A stretch of 64,000 nucleotides of DNA, from NCBI GenBank assembly GCA_020851655.1, contig JADZCI010000306.1, forward strand, positions 29,103 to 93,102, in the 5' to 3' direction. Shown here piece by piece: positions 38,105-49,068 of the stretch. Position 1 is the stretch's first letter. Each line of letters opens with the position of its first letter. The notes under the pieces were generated by a model. That model was not told the DNA's origin. It saw only the letters and a program-made list of their open reading frames with translations, and did not search any database. The DNA comes from Bryobacterales bacterium (GTDB taxonomy: Bacteria > Acidobacteriota > Terriglobia > Bryobacterales > Bryobacteraceae). The position numbers were made by a program, and so were the translations under genes.

Positions 38105-39559
38105 TTAGCGCCGCGAGATAAGTGATAGTTGTAACACGCTGCGGGTCCGGCTATAGCTGAAGTAGATCACCAGGCCCAAACCCATCCAGCACACGAATGC
38201 GATCCACGTCAGCTTGCTAAGGGAATACATCAGCGCAAAATTCGCCAGCACGCCGAGGGCCGGCAGGACCGGCACAAACGGCGTACGGAAAGGCCGCGGA
38301 AGGTGCGGATGGGTCTTGCGCAGGACAATAATCCCCACGCAAACCACAATGAAAGCCGCAAGCGTCCCGATGCTGGTCAACTGCCCAAGGTGCGAAATCG
38401 GTGTAAAGGCGGCCAGCAGGCTGACGAAAACCATCAGCACGAGGTTCGACTTCCAGGGCGTCCTGAACTTATCGTGGATTTCGGAAAACAGGCCCGGCAG
38501 AAGCCCGTCGCGTGACATCGAATAGAACACGCGAGACTGGCCCAGAAGCATGACGAGCATGACCGTCGTAAGGCCCAGGAGAGAGCCGAACTTCATCCAA
38601 AAGCCCAGCCACGGCATCCCTTTCATTTGGTCGACGGCGAGCGCGTAGGGCGCGGCGACGTTCAGTTCCTTGTAATTGACAACGCCCGTGAGCACCAGGG
38701 CGTAAAGAATGTAGAGGACCGTGCAAACCGCGAGCGAACCGATAATGCCGAGCGGCATGTCACGCTTGGGGTTCTTGGCCTCTTGCGCGGCTGTGGAAAC
38801 GGCGTCGAAACCGATGTAGGCGAAAAAGATCTGGCCGGCGGCGGCCAGGACTCCCGTCCAGCCGAAGTTCCCAAACTCGCCGGTCGTGTTCGGCGGCAGG
38901 AACGGCACGTAGTTGTCACGGTTGATGTAGGCGTAACCAAGAATGATGAACAGGACGACCACGATGAGCTTGATTGCCACGATCACCGCGTTGAAGCGCG
39001 CCGATTCCTGGATGCCCTTGATGAGAATCGCCGTGATCGCCACGATGATCAGAACCGCCGGCAGGTTCATCACCCCGGGGGTCATATCCCAAGGTGAGTT
39101 GAGCAGCGCGGACGGAAGTGTGATGCCAAGGGAAGCCAGAATGGAAACCACCGTGCCCGACCATCCTACGGATACCGTGGCCGCGCCGACCGCATACTCG
39201 AGGACGAGCGCCCACCCAATGATCCAGGCCACCAACTCGCCCAGAGTCGCGTAGGAATACGCATAGGCGCTTCCGGCGATCGGGATCATGGTTGAGAACT
39301 CGCTATAGCAGAATCCGGCCAGGGCGCAGCCGATTGCGGCCGCGATGAACGAGTAAACCACCGCGGGACCCGCATGCTCGGCCGAGGCGACGCCGGTCAG
39401 GACGAAAATCCCGGCGCCCACAATCGCGCCGATGCCGAGCGCTACGAGCTGGGTGGCGCCCAGCGTGCGCTTCAAGGCGCTGTGGCCATGGCCTCCGGCG
39501 CCTTCGCCGGCGCTCTCCGCCATCAACTTTTCAACTGATTTCGTTACAAACAGACTCAT
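38105..39559 (-). CDS. APC-superfamily amino-acid permease (cationic amino-acid transporter-like)
   Basis: This 484-residue inner-membrane transporter has about 12 membrane helices. The unwound substrate-binding helix reads GIGAIVGAGIFVLTG near residue 42. SAYAYSYATLGELVAWIIGW, FFAYIGFDAVSTAAQEAKNPKRDMPLG and MLLGQSRVFYSMSRDGLLP are typical of the YfnA/CAT subgroup. It follows another APC permease by three bases and is probably cotranscribed with it. Substrate is not determinable; cationic or neutral amino acids are likely. Confidence 0.93.
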   Translation of the reverse strand: MSLFVTKSVEKLMAESAGEGAGGHGHSALKRTLGATQLVALGIGAIVGAGIFVLTGVASAEHAGPAVVYSFIAAAIGCALAGFCYSEFSTMIPIAGSAYAYSYATLGELVAWIIGWALVLEYAVGAATVSVGWSGTVVSILASLGITLPSALLNSPWDMTPGVMNLPAVLIIVAITAILIKGIQESARFNAVIVAIKLIVVVLFIILGYAYINRDNYVPFLPPNTTGEFGNFGWTGVLAAAGQIFFAYIGFDAVSTAAQEAKNPKRDMPLGIIGSLAVCTVLYILYALVLTGVVNYKELNVAAPYALAVDQMKGMPWLGFWMKFGSLLGLTTVMLVMLLGQSRVFYSMSRDGLLPGLFSEIHDKFRTPWKSNLVLMVFVSLLAAFTPISHLGQLTSIGTLAAFIVVCVGIIVLRKTHPHLPRPFRTPFVPVLPALGVLANFALMYSLSKLTWIAFVCWMGLGLVIYFSYSRTRSVLQLSLISRR

Positions 39560-39562
39560 AGG

Positions 39563-40948
39563 CTACGCCTCACTTCCCCAGCGCCTCCAAATGAAATAGA
39601 CCGGAATCCCGAGAAGGACGATGATCAGTCCGGGCCATGTGTAGCTGGGCTTGTACATCAGCAGCAGGACTTCGATCACGCTGGCCGCGGCAAGATAAAT
39701 CACCGGCAGCACCGGATAACCGAACGCCCGGTACGGCCTTTCCATGTTGGGCCGGGTGCGCCGGAGCACGAATAACCCGGAGATCGTCATGATGTAGAAA
39801 AGCAAAACGGCGAATATAACATAGTCCAGCAAATCGCTGTACCGGCCGGTCAGAGTCAGGCCGCAGGCCCACAAACACTGGACCCATAGCGACGTGACCG
39901 GTGCGTGGCTGTGCGGGTCAATTCTGGCGACGGACTTGAAAAACAGTCCGTCTTTGGCCATGGCATAGTAGACGCGCGCGCCGGCCAGGATCAGCCCGTT
40001 CAAGCATCCGAATGTGGACACCATTACGGCAATCGCCATGACCGCGGTTGCCGAGTCGCCGAGAATTCCGGCGGCGACGGCCGTGCCCACACGGTCTTCT
40101 GGCGCGTGCTGAATCCCGGCCAGCGGCAGGACGGTCAGATACACCAGGTTGCAGCCGATGTAGAGGATGCTAACCAAGCCGACGCCGAGGGCCAGCGATA
40201 GCGGCAGATCGCGTTTGGGATTCCGAATCTCTCCGGCGGTGAACGTAACGTTGTTCCACGAATCGGAACTGAACAGGGCTCCCACCATCGCCACCCCGAC
40301 CAGCCGGATGGTTGTCCACGACCAGTCCGCGTTCATCCAGAAGTCGGAAAAGTTGGACCGGATCGCGTCGGAATTGCTGCCGAGCGCCAGGCCGAATCCG
40401 ATCAGCCCCAGCAGCGCCCCGACTTTCGCGATGGTGAACACATTCTGGACCGCCGCCCCGGTGCGGATGCCCCTCGTGTTCAGCCAGGTCAGGAACACGA
40501 TGACGGCGATGGCGATGGCCTGCTGCGTGCTGACCAGCGGCACGATCTTGTTGGTGGCCGAGATCTGGGGAAGAAAGACGCCCAGAAATTTCGCAAATGC
40601 GACGGCCACCGCCGCCAGCGTTCCCGTCTGAATCACCAGGAACAGGGTCCAGCCATAGAGGAAGCCGCTCAACGGACCGAACGCCTCGCGCAAGTAGACG
40701 TATTGGCCTCCGGCCTGTGGCATCGCCGCCGCCAGTTCGCCGTAGCTCAGCGCCGCGATCAGCGTCAGGACAGCCGTCACCAGCCAGGTCATCATCAGCA
40801 GTCCGGGCGACCGCAACTGCCTGGCGATATCGGCCGCGACAATGAAAACACCCGACCCGATCATCGACCCCATCACGATGGTCGTCGAGTCCAGCAGGCC
40901 CAGTCCCTTGACCAGGGTAGGCGCTAGAGTTTGGTTGCTCTGAGCCAT
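39563..40948 (-). CDS. APC-superfamily amino-acid permease (LAT-like)
   Basis: This 461-residue inner-membrane transporter has the first-helix motif TTIVMGSMIGSGVFIV near residue 22, followed by GELAAAMPQAGGQYVYLREAFGPLSGFLYGW, and FTAGEIRNPKRDLPLSLALG. These are typical of the L-type (SLC7-like) group of APC permeases. Its start codon region overlaps the end of thiE by 25 bases, so the two are coupled. The two adjacent permeases differ clearly in sequence and probably in substrate. Confidence 0.93.
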   Translation of the reverse strand: MAQSNQTLAPTLVKGLGLLDSTTIVMGSMIGSGVFIVAADIARQLRSPGLLMMTWLVTAVLTLIAALSYGELAAAMPQAGGQYVYLREAFGPLSGFLYGWTLFLVIQTGTLAAVAVAFAKFLGVFLPQISATNKIVPLVSTQQAIAIAVIVFLTWLNTRGIRTGAAVQNVFTIAKVGALLGLIGFGLALGSNSDAIRSNFSDFWMNADWSWTTIRLVGVAMVGALFSSDSWNNVTFTAGEIRNPKRDLPLSLALGVGLVSILYIGCNLVYLTVLPLAGIQHAPEDRVGTAVAAGILGDSATAVMAIAVMVSTFGCLNGLILAGARVYYAMAKDGLFFKSVARIDPHSHAPVTSLWVQCLWACGLTLTGRYSDLLDYVIFAVLLFYIMTISGLFVLRRTRPNMERPYRAFGYPVLPVIYLAAASVIEVLLLMYKPSYTWPGLIIVLLGIPVYFIWRRWGSEA

Positions 40949-41556
40949 TCTTCCATCCGTTCTCTCACATCGGCGCGATCCGGCGTGGCAGGTACAAAGC
41001 CGCCGATGATTGCCACGCTGTCGGCGCCAGCCGCCAGCACCTCTGCCGCGGTTTCCAGGGTGATGCCCCCGATCGCCACCAGCGGCTTGCTCGTCAAGGT
41101 ACGGAGCCGCGCCAGGGCGGCGATGCCCACGGTGGGGTCAGGCTGTTCCTTTGACCGGGTCTCAAAGACCGGTCCGAAGGCCAGGTAGTGGACGGGTTCG
41201 CCGCCGCCTGCCAGCAATTGCGCCTCGTTGTGTGTCGAGTACCCGATCCAGCGCGCCGGTCCCAGCACGCTACGCGCGTCGGCGGGGCGCAGGTCCTGCT
41301 GGCCCACATGGACACCGGCGTCCAGCATTAATGCCACGTCGGCGCGATCGTTGACGATGAATCCGGCCTGAGCATTCGCGCACAGTCCCGCTATGCGCGA
41401 GGCCGAGTCCCAGGCAGCGCGCGTGTAGTCGCCTTTGTGCCGGAACTGTAAAATCCGTGCGCCGCCTTCCAGCAGTGCCTCCGCGAAATCAGCCGGATCC
41501 ATCTCGATGCGTTCGAGCGAGGCGGTGTCAACGATCGGATAGACCCTGGGAAGCAA
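40924..41556 (-). CDS. thiE: Thiamine phosphate synthase
   Basis: ThiE joins the thiazole and pyrimidine halves to thiamine phosphate (EC 2.5.1.3). The 210-residue protein shows the TIM-barrel signature ARILQFRHKGD, AQAGFIVNDRADVALMLDAGVHVGQQDL, GYSTHNEAQL, YLAFGPVFETRSKEQPDPTVG and LVAIGGITLETAAEVLAAGADSVAIIGG. Key Arg/Lys and Asp positions of the family are visible. It is set between sodium-free neighbours of another type: a superoxide dismutase 29 bases upstream and permeases downstream. I see no TPP riboswitch before it, and no other thi gene is nearby except yjbQ at 50.9 kb. Confidence 0.93.
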   Translation of the reverse strand: MLPRVYPIVDTASLERIEMDPADFAEALLEGGARILQFRHKGDYTRAAWDSASRIAGLCANAQAGFIVNDRADVALMLDAGVHVGQQDLRPADARSVLGPARWIGYSTHNEAQLLAGGGEPVHYLAFGPVFETRSKEQPDPTVGIAALARLRTLTSKPLVAIGGITLETAAEVLAAGADSVAIIGGFVPATPDRADVRERMEEWLRATKL

Positions 41557-41585
41557 ACTGCCCTATGATAGCGCGCCAGATCCGG

Positions 41586-42284
41586 TCAGGCCTTCTTCAA
41601 GAATTGCTCGGAGGCGAAGTCCCAATTCACCGTGTTCCACCAGGCGGCCACGTAGTCGGCGCGCTTGTTCTGGTGCTTGAGGTAGTAGGCGTGCTCCCAG
41701 ACGTCGATGCCGATCACCGGCGTGCCGCCGTGCATCCAGGGGTTGTCCTGGTTGGGGGTGTTGCCGATCGAGAGTGCGCCGCCGCCGTCCTTGATGAGCC
41801 AAGCCCAGCCGCTTCCAAAAACCCCCATCGCGGACTTGTTGAATTGGTCTTTGAGGGCGTCAAAGCCGCCGAACTTCTTGTCGATCGCCGCGGCCAGTTC
41901 ACCAGACGGCTTACCGCCGCCGTTCTTCTTCATCACATTCCAGAAAAACGAGTGATTGATATGCCCGCCGCCATTGTTGCGAATGGCGGTGCGCACGGCT
42001 TCAGGCGCGCTCTGCCACTGCGCCATCAACTGCGTGATGCTCTTGGAAGCCCAATCCGGGTGGCCCGCCACCGCGGCGTTCAGATTGTTGACATAGGCGG
42101 CGTGGTGCCGGTCGTGGTGGATCTCCATCGTTCTGGCGTCGATATGGGGCTCCAGCGCGTCGAAGGCGTAGGGGAGCGGGGGCAGAGTAAAGGGACCCTT
42201 GGCAGGCGCTTGCGCCAAGCTGACGGCCGGAGCCGCCCCGGCCAGGGACAGGTACTTGAGCAGATCTCTTCGACTCGAAACCAT
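41586..42284 (-). CDS. Fe/Mn superoxide dismutase with Tat-type signal
   Basis: It removes superoxide (EC 1.15.1.1). The start at ATG 42284 is supported by GAGAGGAG upstream; the longer frame to 42353 extends into the reductase gene. The first residues SSRRDLLKYLSLAGA form a twin-arginine signal, so the enzyme is predicted to act in the periplasm. The mature enzyme has the metal ligands in EIHHDRHHAAYV, GGHINHSFFW and DVWEHAYYL, and GSGWAWLI. Total length 232 residues including signal. Metal preference cannot be settled by eye. It lies 13 bases after the aldo/keto reductase and is probably cotranscribed with it. Confidence 0.93.
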   Translation of the reverse strand: MVSSRRDLLKYLSLAGAAPAVSLAQAPAKGPFTLPPLPYAFDALEPHIDARTMEIHHDRHHAAYVNNLNAAVAGHPDWASKSITQLMAQWQSAPEAVRTAIRNNGGGHINHSFFWNVMKKNGGGKPSGELAAAIDKKFGGFDALKDQFNKSAMGVFGSGWAWLIKDGGGALSIGNTPNQDNPWMHGGTPVIGIDVWEHAYYLKHQNKRADYVAAWWNTVNWDFASEQFLKKA

Positions 42285-42297
42285 ACAACTTCTCCTC

Positions 42298-43152
42298 TCA
42301 GGCCCGCGTGGATGCCGCGGTAATCTTCTTGGTGAGATCGGTGAACTCGGCAATGCTCTCGCTGCCGATGGTGAAGCAGTCGACGCAGTCCTGTGCGAGG
42401 GCGAATTGCAGCGCTTCGTCGGCTTTGTTGCGCAGCTTGCCCGCGCCCAGGATCTTCATTCCGATAACGCCCTTGCCCGCGGCCTTAAACTGTTTCAGGA
42501 CGCCGAGCACCGTGGACGGGTCGGCATCCATGGCCACGCCAGCCGGGTTGATGCGCGCCAGGTCCACTTCGACCCAGGGTTCGGCGAGCGATGTCTTCAA
42601 TGCGTCGAGAGTATGGCACGAAACGCCTTTGGTCTTGACGACACCCTTGGACTGCGCTTCGGTGATGTAGTTCATCGCACCGCGTTTGCGCTCGTTCCAG
42701 TTCTTGTCGATCATGTAATGAAGCAGCAGGATGTCGATGTAATCGGTGCCAATTTCGCGCCGGAACCGGTCGAGATCAGCTTTCATTTCGGCTTCCGTGT
42801 TGGCGTGCGTCTTCGACAGGATCACGACTTTCTCGCGCGGAATCCGCTTGAGAGCTTCCTTCAAGTGCGGATGGGTCCCATACTGGTCGGCGGAATCCCA
42901 GAAGATCACGCCGTTGTCGTAGGCGGCCTTGAAGAGGTCAGCCATCCCGTTCAGGCCGAGTTTCCGGGTCTGGTTTGAGCTTCCGCCGGAGCCGTTGGTG
43001 CCGGTTCCCATGGCCAGCCGCGACAGCTTTACCTTCCGGGGTCCGAGTTCCACGATGTCGTTGGCGTGCTTCGCCTTGCCGGCGGCAAACATGTGATGAG
43101 GAAAAGCGCTCAGGCTGACTGCGCCGGTCTTCAAGAATGCTCTTCGATCCAT
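42298..43152 (-). CDS. Aldo/keto reductase with exported-type N-terminus
   Basis: The start at ATG 43152 (MDRRAFLKTGAVSL) gives a 284-residue protein with a twin-arginine-like signal; the frame continuing to 43398 runs into the helicase gene. AKR catalytic residues are visible: Asp and Tyr in FWDSADQYGTHP, Lys in VVILSKTHAN, His in DILLLHYM. C-terminal segments VIGMKILGAG and CFTIGSES fit the NADPH-binding region. The ribosome site lies in a short palindrome (GGAGG A CCTCC, 43154-43164). Substrate unknown. It heads the minus-strand run with the dismutase. Confidence 0.9.
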   Translation of the reverse strand: MDRRAFLKTGAVSLSAFPHHMFAAGKAKHANDIVELGPRKVKLSRLAMGTGTNGSGGSSNQTRKLGLNGMADLFKAAYDNGVIFWDSADQYGTHPHLKEALKRIPREKVVILSKTHANTEAEMKADLDRFRREIGTDYIDILLLHYMIDKNWNERKRGAMNYITEAQSKGVVKTKGVSCHTLDALKTSLAEPWVEVDLARINPAGVAMDADPSTVLGVLKQFKAAGKGVIGMKILGAGKLRNKADEALQFALAQDCVDCFTIGSESIAEFTDLTKKITAASTRA

Positions 43153-43207
43153 TGGAGGACCTCCCAGTTTTTGTCTCCGCAGAATAGCACACCTGTCCGG
43201 TTGGATA

Positions 43208-46200
43208 ATGAAGATAGTGATACCCGAAACAGAGGCGGGGATTTTCGATCTACTGGTTGCGGACTGGTTTCGCGAACGGTTCGGCCGGGCCACGGAGCCA
43301 CAAGCCGCAGGCTGGCCTGAGATTGCCGCCGGGCGCGACGTCCTGATATCGGCGCCCACGGGTTCCGGCAAGACGCTGGCGGCGTTCCTGATCAGCATCG
43401 ACCGCCTGGTTCGCCAGGCAAGAGCGGATGCGCTTCCCGCCGAAACGCAAGTAGTCTACGTCTCGCCGTTGAAAGCGCTCTCGAACGACGTCCATAAGAA
43501 CCTGGACATTCCCCTGGCCGGGATTGCGGACCTGGCCGCCGCGCGGGGCATCCACATGAGTCCCATCCGCGCCGCCGTGCGCACCGGAGACACGCCGGCT
43601 TCGGAACGTCAGAAGATGAGCCGCCATGCGCCCCACATTCTGGTGACTACACCGGAGTCGCTGTTTATCCTGTTGACCGCCGAGCGGTCGCGGGCTGCGC
43701 TGCGGAGCGTGCGAACCGTCATCGTCGACGAGATCCATGCCCTCGCCGGCGGCAAACGAGGTTCGCACCTGGCGCTCAGCCTGGCGAGACTGGACGCCCT
43801 GGCCACCGCGCACGCCGGGCGGTGTCCGCAAAAGATCGGCTTATCGGCCACGGTCCGTCCGCTTAAAGAAGCCGGGCGCTTGCTCGCACCCAATCCATCC
43901 ATTGTCGATGCCGGCCATCGCCGCGATATGGATCTGGCCGTTGAAGTCCCCAATGACGCGCTCGGCGCGGTGGCGACCTCGGAGATGTGGGAGGAGATCT
44001 ACGATCGCATCGCCGCCCACATTCAGCGCGAGCGGACAACTCTTGTTTTTGTCAACACGCGGCGTCTTTCTGAGCGCGTGGCGCGTGCCTTGGGCGACCG
44101 CTTGGGACACGATGCCGTGCTGCCGCACCACGGCAGTCTCTCGCGGACCATGCGCCTGGATGCCGAAGCACAGCTCAAGAGCGGCGCTCTGAAAGCAGTG
44201 GCCGCCACCGCGTCTCTGGAACTGGGTATCGATATCGGCTCTGTCGATCTGGCGATACAGGTCGGTACGCCCCGGTCGGTCGCGGTCGCGCTGCAACGCA
44301 TCGGCCGCTCAGGCCACTGGTTGGGCGCCAAGCCCCGGGGAATTCTGTTTCCCACCACGCGCGACGAACTGATTGAGACCGCCGCCCTGGTTTACGCGAT
44401 CCGGCGCGGGGACCTGGAGCGAATCGAGATTCCGCAAAATGCGCTCGACATCCTGGCTCAGCAGATTGTGGCCGAAACGGCGGCGCAGGACTGGGATGAG
44501 GACCGCCTGTACGAGCTCGTGCGCTCCACCTATCCCTACCGGTCGCTGGCGCGGGAAGACTTCGAGGCCGTCGTCTCGATGCTCTCCGATGGCATTTCGA
44601 CGGCGCGGGGCCGCGCCGGCGCTCATGTCCATCGCGACCAGGTCAACCGCCGGCTTCGCGGACGCCGCGGCGCGCGCCTGGCCGCCATCACCTCTGGGGG
44701 AGCGATTCCCGACGCGGCCCTGTACACCGTGATTGCCGAACCAGAAGGCAAGGCAGTCGGCACGCTGGACGAAGACTTCGCCATGGAAACCTACACTGGC
44801 GATGTGTTTCTGCTGGGCACGCACTCCTGGAAGATCCGCCACGTGGGGCAGGGAACCGTTCGCGTCGAGGACGCGCACGGCGCTCAACCGACGCTTCCTT
44901 TTTGGCTGGGTGAGGCGCCCGGACGCTCGGCCGAACTCTCCGCGGCGGTCTCTTTGGTGCGCGAGCAGATCGCTCATAACGGCGATGCCGAAGCCGCGCG
45001 GATGCTCACAACTGATTGCGGGCTGGATGATGGGGGCGCCACGCAGGCCATCGCCTACGTTCGAGCCGGAGTCGCCTCGCTCGGGGAACTGCCGGGCGCT
45101 TCGACCGTAGTGGCCGAGCGATTCTTCGACGAGTCCGGCGGCATGCAGTTGGTCCTGCATGCGCCCTTCGGTTCGCGCATCAACCGCGCCTGGGGGCTGG
45201 CCCTGCGAAAGCGCTTCTGCCGCACCTTCAACTTCGAATTGCAGGCGGCGGCCACCGACAACGGAATTGTCATATCCCTGAGCGAACAGCACGCGTTCCC
45301 CCTCGAAGCGGTCTTCGAGTTTCTCAACCCAGAGACGGTGAAGGACGTGCTGAGCCAGGCGCTGCTCGCCGCGCCCATGTTCAACGCCCGCTGGCGGTGG
45401 AACGCCGCCCGCGCCCTCGCGATCTTGAGATTCCGCGGCGGCGCCAAAGTCCCCGCGGCGCTGAACCGCATGAAGGCTGAGGATCTACTGGCGTCAGTCT
45501 TTCCCGACCAGGTGGCGTGCGCCGAGAATCTCAGCGGTCCGATTCGTATTCCCAGCCACCCGCTCGTCGTTGAAACCATCGGCAATTGCCTCTCTGAGGC
45601 TATGGATATCGAGGGGCTCACTCAGGTTCTCAAAGGGTTCGACGACGGAACCATCAGGACCGTGGCGGTGGACAACCCCGCGCCGTCCGTCTTCTCGCAC
45701 GAGATCCTGAACGCCAACCCCTACGCCTTTCTCGACGATGCTCCCCTCGAGGAGCGGCGGGCGCGCGCAGTCCAGCTCCGGGGCGCCACGCGAGCCGATT
45801 TCGGTGGCGCCGGAGTCCTGGATCCGGACGCCATCGATCAAATCAGCGCCGAGGTTTGGCCCGAGCCTCGCGACGCCGATGAATTGCACGATGCCCTGCT
45901 GACACTCGTCACCGCCCCGGCGGCAGCGCCATGGCAGCTCTGGTTTGACGAGCTGCGCGGGGCGGGACGAGCTTTCTCCCTGAACCGGGGGGCGAGCGAG
46001 TACTGGGTGGCGGCCGAGCGCCAGACCGCCGCCGCGGACACGCTGGCAACGGTTCGAGGATGGATGGACTGTCTGGGTCCGGTCACGGCCTCTCAAATGG
46101 CGGTGCGCCTCTCGCTACCGGTGGCCGATGTCCGCATCGCCTTGGCGAAGTTGGAGGCTGAGGGCCAGGTGTTTCAGGGCAAGTACCGTCCCGGAGCAGA

Positions 46201-47284
46201 CAAGCTTGGCGAGCCGGAGTGGTGCCACCGCCGCATTCTGGCGCGAATTCACCGCGCCACCATCGGCCGGCTGCGGCGGGAGATCGAACCGGTGACAGCG
46301 GCTCAATTCAATGAGTTCCTTTGGCGGTGGCAGCATGCCTGTCCTCCGGCTCAGTTGCATGGGGCCGATGGCCTGTTGCAGATTGTTCGCCAGCTTCAGG
46401 GCTATGAGATTCCCGCATCCGCGTGGGAATCGCAGATCTTGTCGAAGCGGATCGTGCGGTACGAACCGGAATTTCTGGACGAACTATGCCTGTCGGGCGA
46501 GGTGGCCTGGGCGCGCCTGTCGCCACACCCCGCCATCGTCGATGGGGACCGCCGCGTCCGTCCCACGCGCATCGCGCCGGTTACGTTCTTCCTGCGGGAA
46601 GACGCCAGTTGGCTGACCAGCCCTCTTCTGCCGCAATGCGGCGTGGCCAGCCTCTCGCACGCCGCGCAGGATGTGTACGCCGTCCTGGCCAATCGCGGAG
46701 CTTCGTTTTTCGGAGATCTGGTGAGGATCGCGCACCGCCTTCCCAGCGAGGTGGAGGACGCGTTGTGGGAACTCACCGCGGCTGGACTGGTGACCGCCGA
46801 TGGCTTCGAGAACCTGCGCGCACTGATCGATCCGAAACGCCGCCGCGGCGAGGGCAGCGGACGCCATTCCCGGCCCCGTCATGCGGCGGGACGCTGGGCT
46901 CGTGTCGAGCGTCTCCCCGACGCTGGTATCGCCGCCGAGGAACGGACACGCCGCTTTGCCGGACTCCTGCTGCTCCGCTGGGGCGTGTTGTTTCGTGACC
47001 TGCTGGCCCGCGAGACTCTCTCTCCGCCGTGGCGTGAAATCCTGCCGGTTCTGCGCCGGATGGAGGCGCAAGGAGAAATCCGGGGTGGCCGCTTCGTCGC
47101 CGGATTTACCGGTGAACAGTATGCGCGCCCGGAAGCCGTGGACTTGCTGCGAGCGGTGCGCCGCGCCAACGCGCCCGCGCCGCCTCTCGACGTCTCCCCG
47201 GCCGATCCGCTTTCATTGACCGGAATCATCCTGCCTGGGCCGAGAGTCAGCCCGATCGCGGTGGCGCTGCCGGCGCCGGCTTAG
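43208..47284 (+). CDS. lhr: Lhr-type ATP-dependent DNA helicase
   Basis: This 1358-residue superfamily 2 helicase has motif I APTGSGKTLAAF near residue 50, motif Ia YVSPLKALSND, VTTPESLFILL, motif II VDEIHALAG, motif III LSATVRP, then the second RecA domain with TTLVFVNTR, LPHHGSLSR, ATASLELGIDIGSVD and motif VI QRIGRSGHW. After the helicase core comes the winged-helix and Lhr-core region, then a long C-terminal extension (to 1358) rich in winged-helix-like segments, as in full-length Lhr proteins. It likely acts in DNA repair or replication-stress handling. It is divergent from the aldo/keto reductase. Confidence 0.95.
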   Translation: MKIVIPETEAGIFDLLVADWFRERFGRATEPQAAGWPEIAAGRDVLISAPTGSGKTLAAFLISIDRLVRQARADALPAETQVVYVSPLKALSNDVHKNLDIPLAGIADLAAARGIHMSPIRAAVRTGDTPASERQKMSRHAPHILVTTPESLFILLTAERSRAALRSVRTVIVDEIHALAGGKRGSHLALSLARLDALATAHAGRCPQKIGLSATVRPLKEAGRLLAPNPSIVDAGHRRDMDLAVEVPNDALGAVATSEMWEEIYDRIAAHIQRERTTLVFVNTRRLSERVARALGDRLGHDAVLPHHGSLSRTMRLDAEAQLKSGALKAVAATASLELGIDIGSVDLAIQVGTPRSVAVALQRIGRSGHWLGAKPRGILFPTTRDELIETAALVYAIRRGDLERIEIPQNALDILAQQIVAETAAQDWDEDRLYELVRSTYPYRSLAREDFEAVVSMLSDGISTARGRAGAHVHRDQVNRRLRGRRGARLAAITSGGAIPDAALYTVIAEPEGKAVGTLDEDFAMETYTGDVFLLGTHSWKIRHVGQGTVRVEDAHGAQPTLPFWLGEAPGRSAELSAAVSLVREQIAHNGDAEAARMLTTDCGLDDGGATQAIAYVRAGVASLGELPGASTVVAERFFDESGGMQLVLHAPFGSRINRAWGLALRKRFCRTFNFELQAAATDNGIVISLSEQHAFPLEAVFEFLNPETVKDVLSQALLAAPMFNARWRWNAARALAILRFRGGAKVPAALNRMKAEDLLASVFPDQVACAENLSGPIRIPSHPLVVETIGNCLSEAMDIEGLTQVLKGFDDGTIRTVAVDNPAPSVFSHEILNANPYAFLDDAPLEERRARAVQLRGATRADFGGAGVLDPDAIDQISAEVWPEPRDADELHDALLTLVTAPAAAPWQLWFDELRGAGRAFSLNRGASEYWVAAERQTAAADTLATVRGWMDCLGPVTASQMAVRLSLPVADVRIALAKLEAEGQVFQGKYRPGADKLGEPEWCHRRILARIHRATIGRLRREIEPVTAAQFNEFLWRWQHACPPAQLHGADGLLQIVRQLQGYEIPASAWESQILSKRIVRYEPEFLDELCLSGEVAWARLSPHPAIVDGDRRVRPTRIAPVTFFLREDASWLTSPLLPQCGVASLSHAAQDVYAVLANRGASFFGDLVRIAHRLPSEVEDALWELTAAGLVTADGFENLRALIDPKRRRGEGSGRHSRPRHAAGRWARVERLPDAGIAAEERTRRFAGLLLLRWGVLFRDLLARETLSPPWREILPVLRRMEAQGEIRGGRFVAGFTGEQYARPEAVDLLRAVRRANAPAPPLDVSPADPLSLTGIILPGPRVSPIAVALPAPA

Positions 47285-47291
47285 TTCCGCC

Positions 47292-47612
47292 TCACTTCGG
47301 CGGCTGCGCTTTTACGCGCTTAAAGAAGTACGCCGGATACGTCTGGGTCACAACCGGGCGCTGGGCGGTGGTCGCTCCGCGCTCTTCGTTCAGGTAGACA
47401 AATGGGGTGACGCTGACCAATTCCCAGCCATCGTCGGCGAGCGCCTGCAAGTCGCGAGCATCCACCTGCTGGTACTTGCCCGGTGAAACTTCCCTGGGAA
47501 ACACGAGCTTGACTTCGAAAGGAGCAGCCTCCATGTAGAAGCGGCCACGCTGCGCCCACATGAGCAGGACCCCGGTTAAGAGCAGACAAAACACCACGGC
47601 AACGCGTTTCAT
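47292..47612 (-). CDS. Small exported protein with DUF4177-like core
   Basis: From ATG 47612 the product has 106 residues: an N-terminal hydrophobic segment (VAVVFCLLLTGVLLMWA), then KLVFPREVSP and LQALADDGWELVSVTPF, and a final YFFKRVKA. The 'L..LG..GWELVSV ... YFFKR' pattern is that of DUF4177-type small beta-alpha proteins. Function unknown. The longer frame to 47738 crosses the divergent promoter region and is rejected. Confidence 0.72.
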   Translation of the reverse strand: MKRVAVVFCLLLTGVLLMWAQRGRFYMEAAPFEVKLVFPREVSPGKYQQVDARDLQALADDGWELVSVTPFVYLNEERGATTAQRPVVTQTYPAYFFKRVKAQPPK

Positions 47613-47679
47613 ATGACAGATGTGACGGAGTTCCGTTGGCAGCCGTGCAGAGCAATCCTCCGGATAGGATCGTGTACGA

Positions 47680-47685
47680 TACAAT
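47680..47685 (+). promoter_or_regulatory. Possible -10 box for the Gfo/Idh gene
   Basis: TACAAT lies 30 bases upstream of ATG 47715, in the 102-base gap between divergent genes. No recognisable -35 box is at the usual distance, so confidence is low. Confidence 0.25.
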
Positions 47686-47714
47686 CTTTTCGAAATCTTC
47701 ACGCAGAGGTGCCC

Positions 47715-49052
<1,338 letters not shown>

Positions 49053-49068
49053 CGGCTACTCTTAGAAG

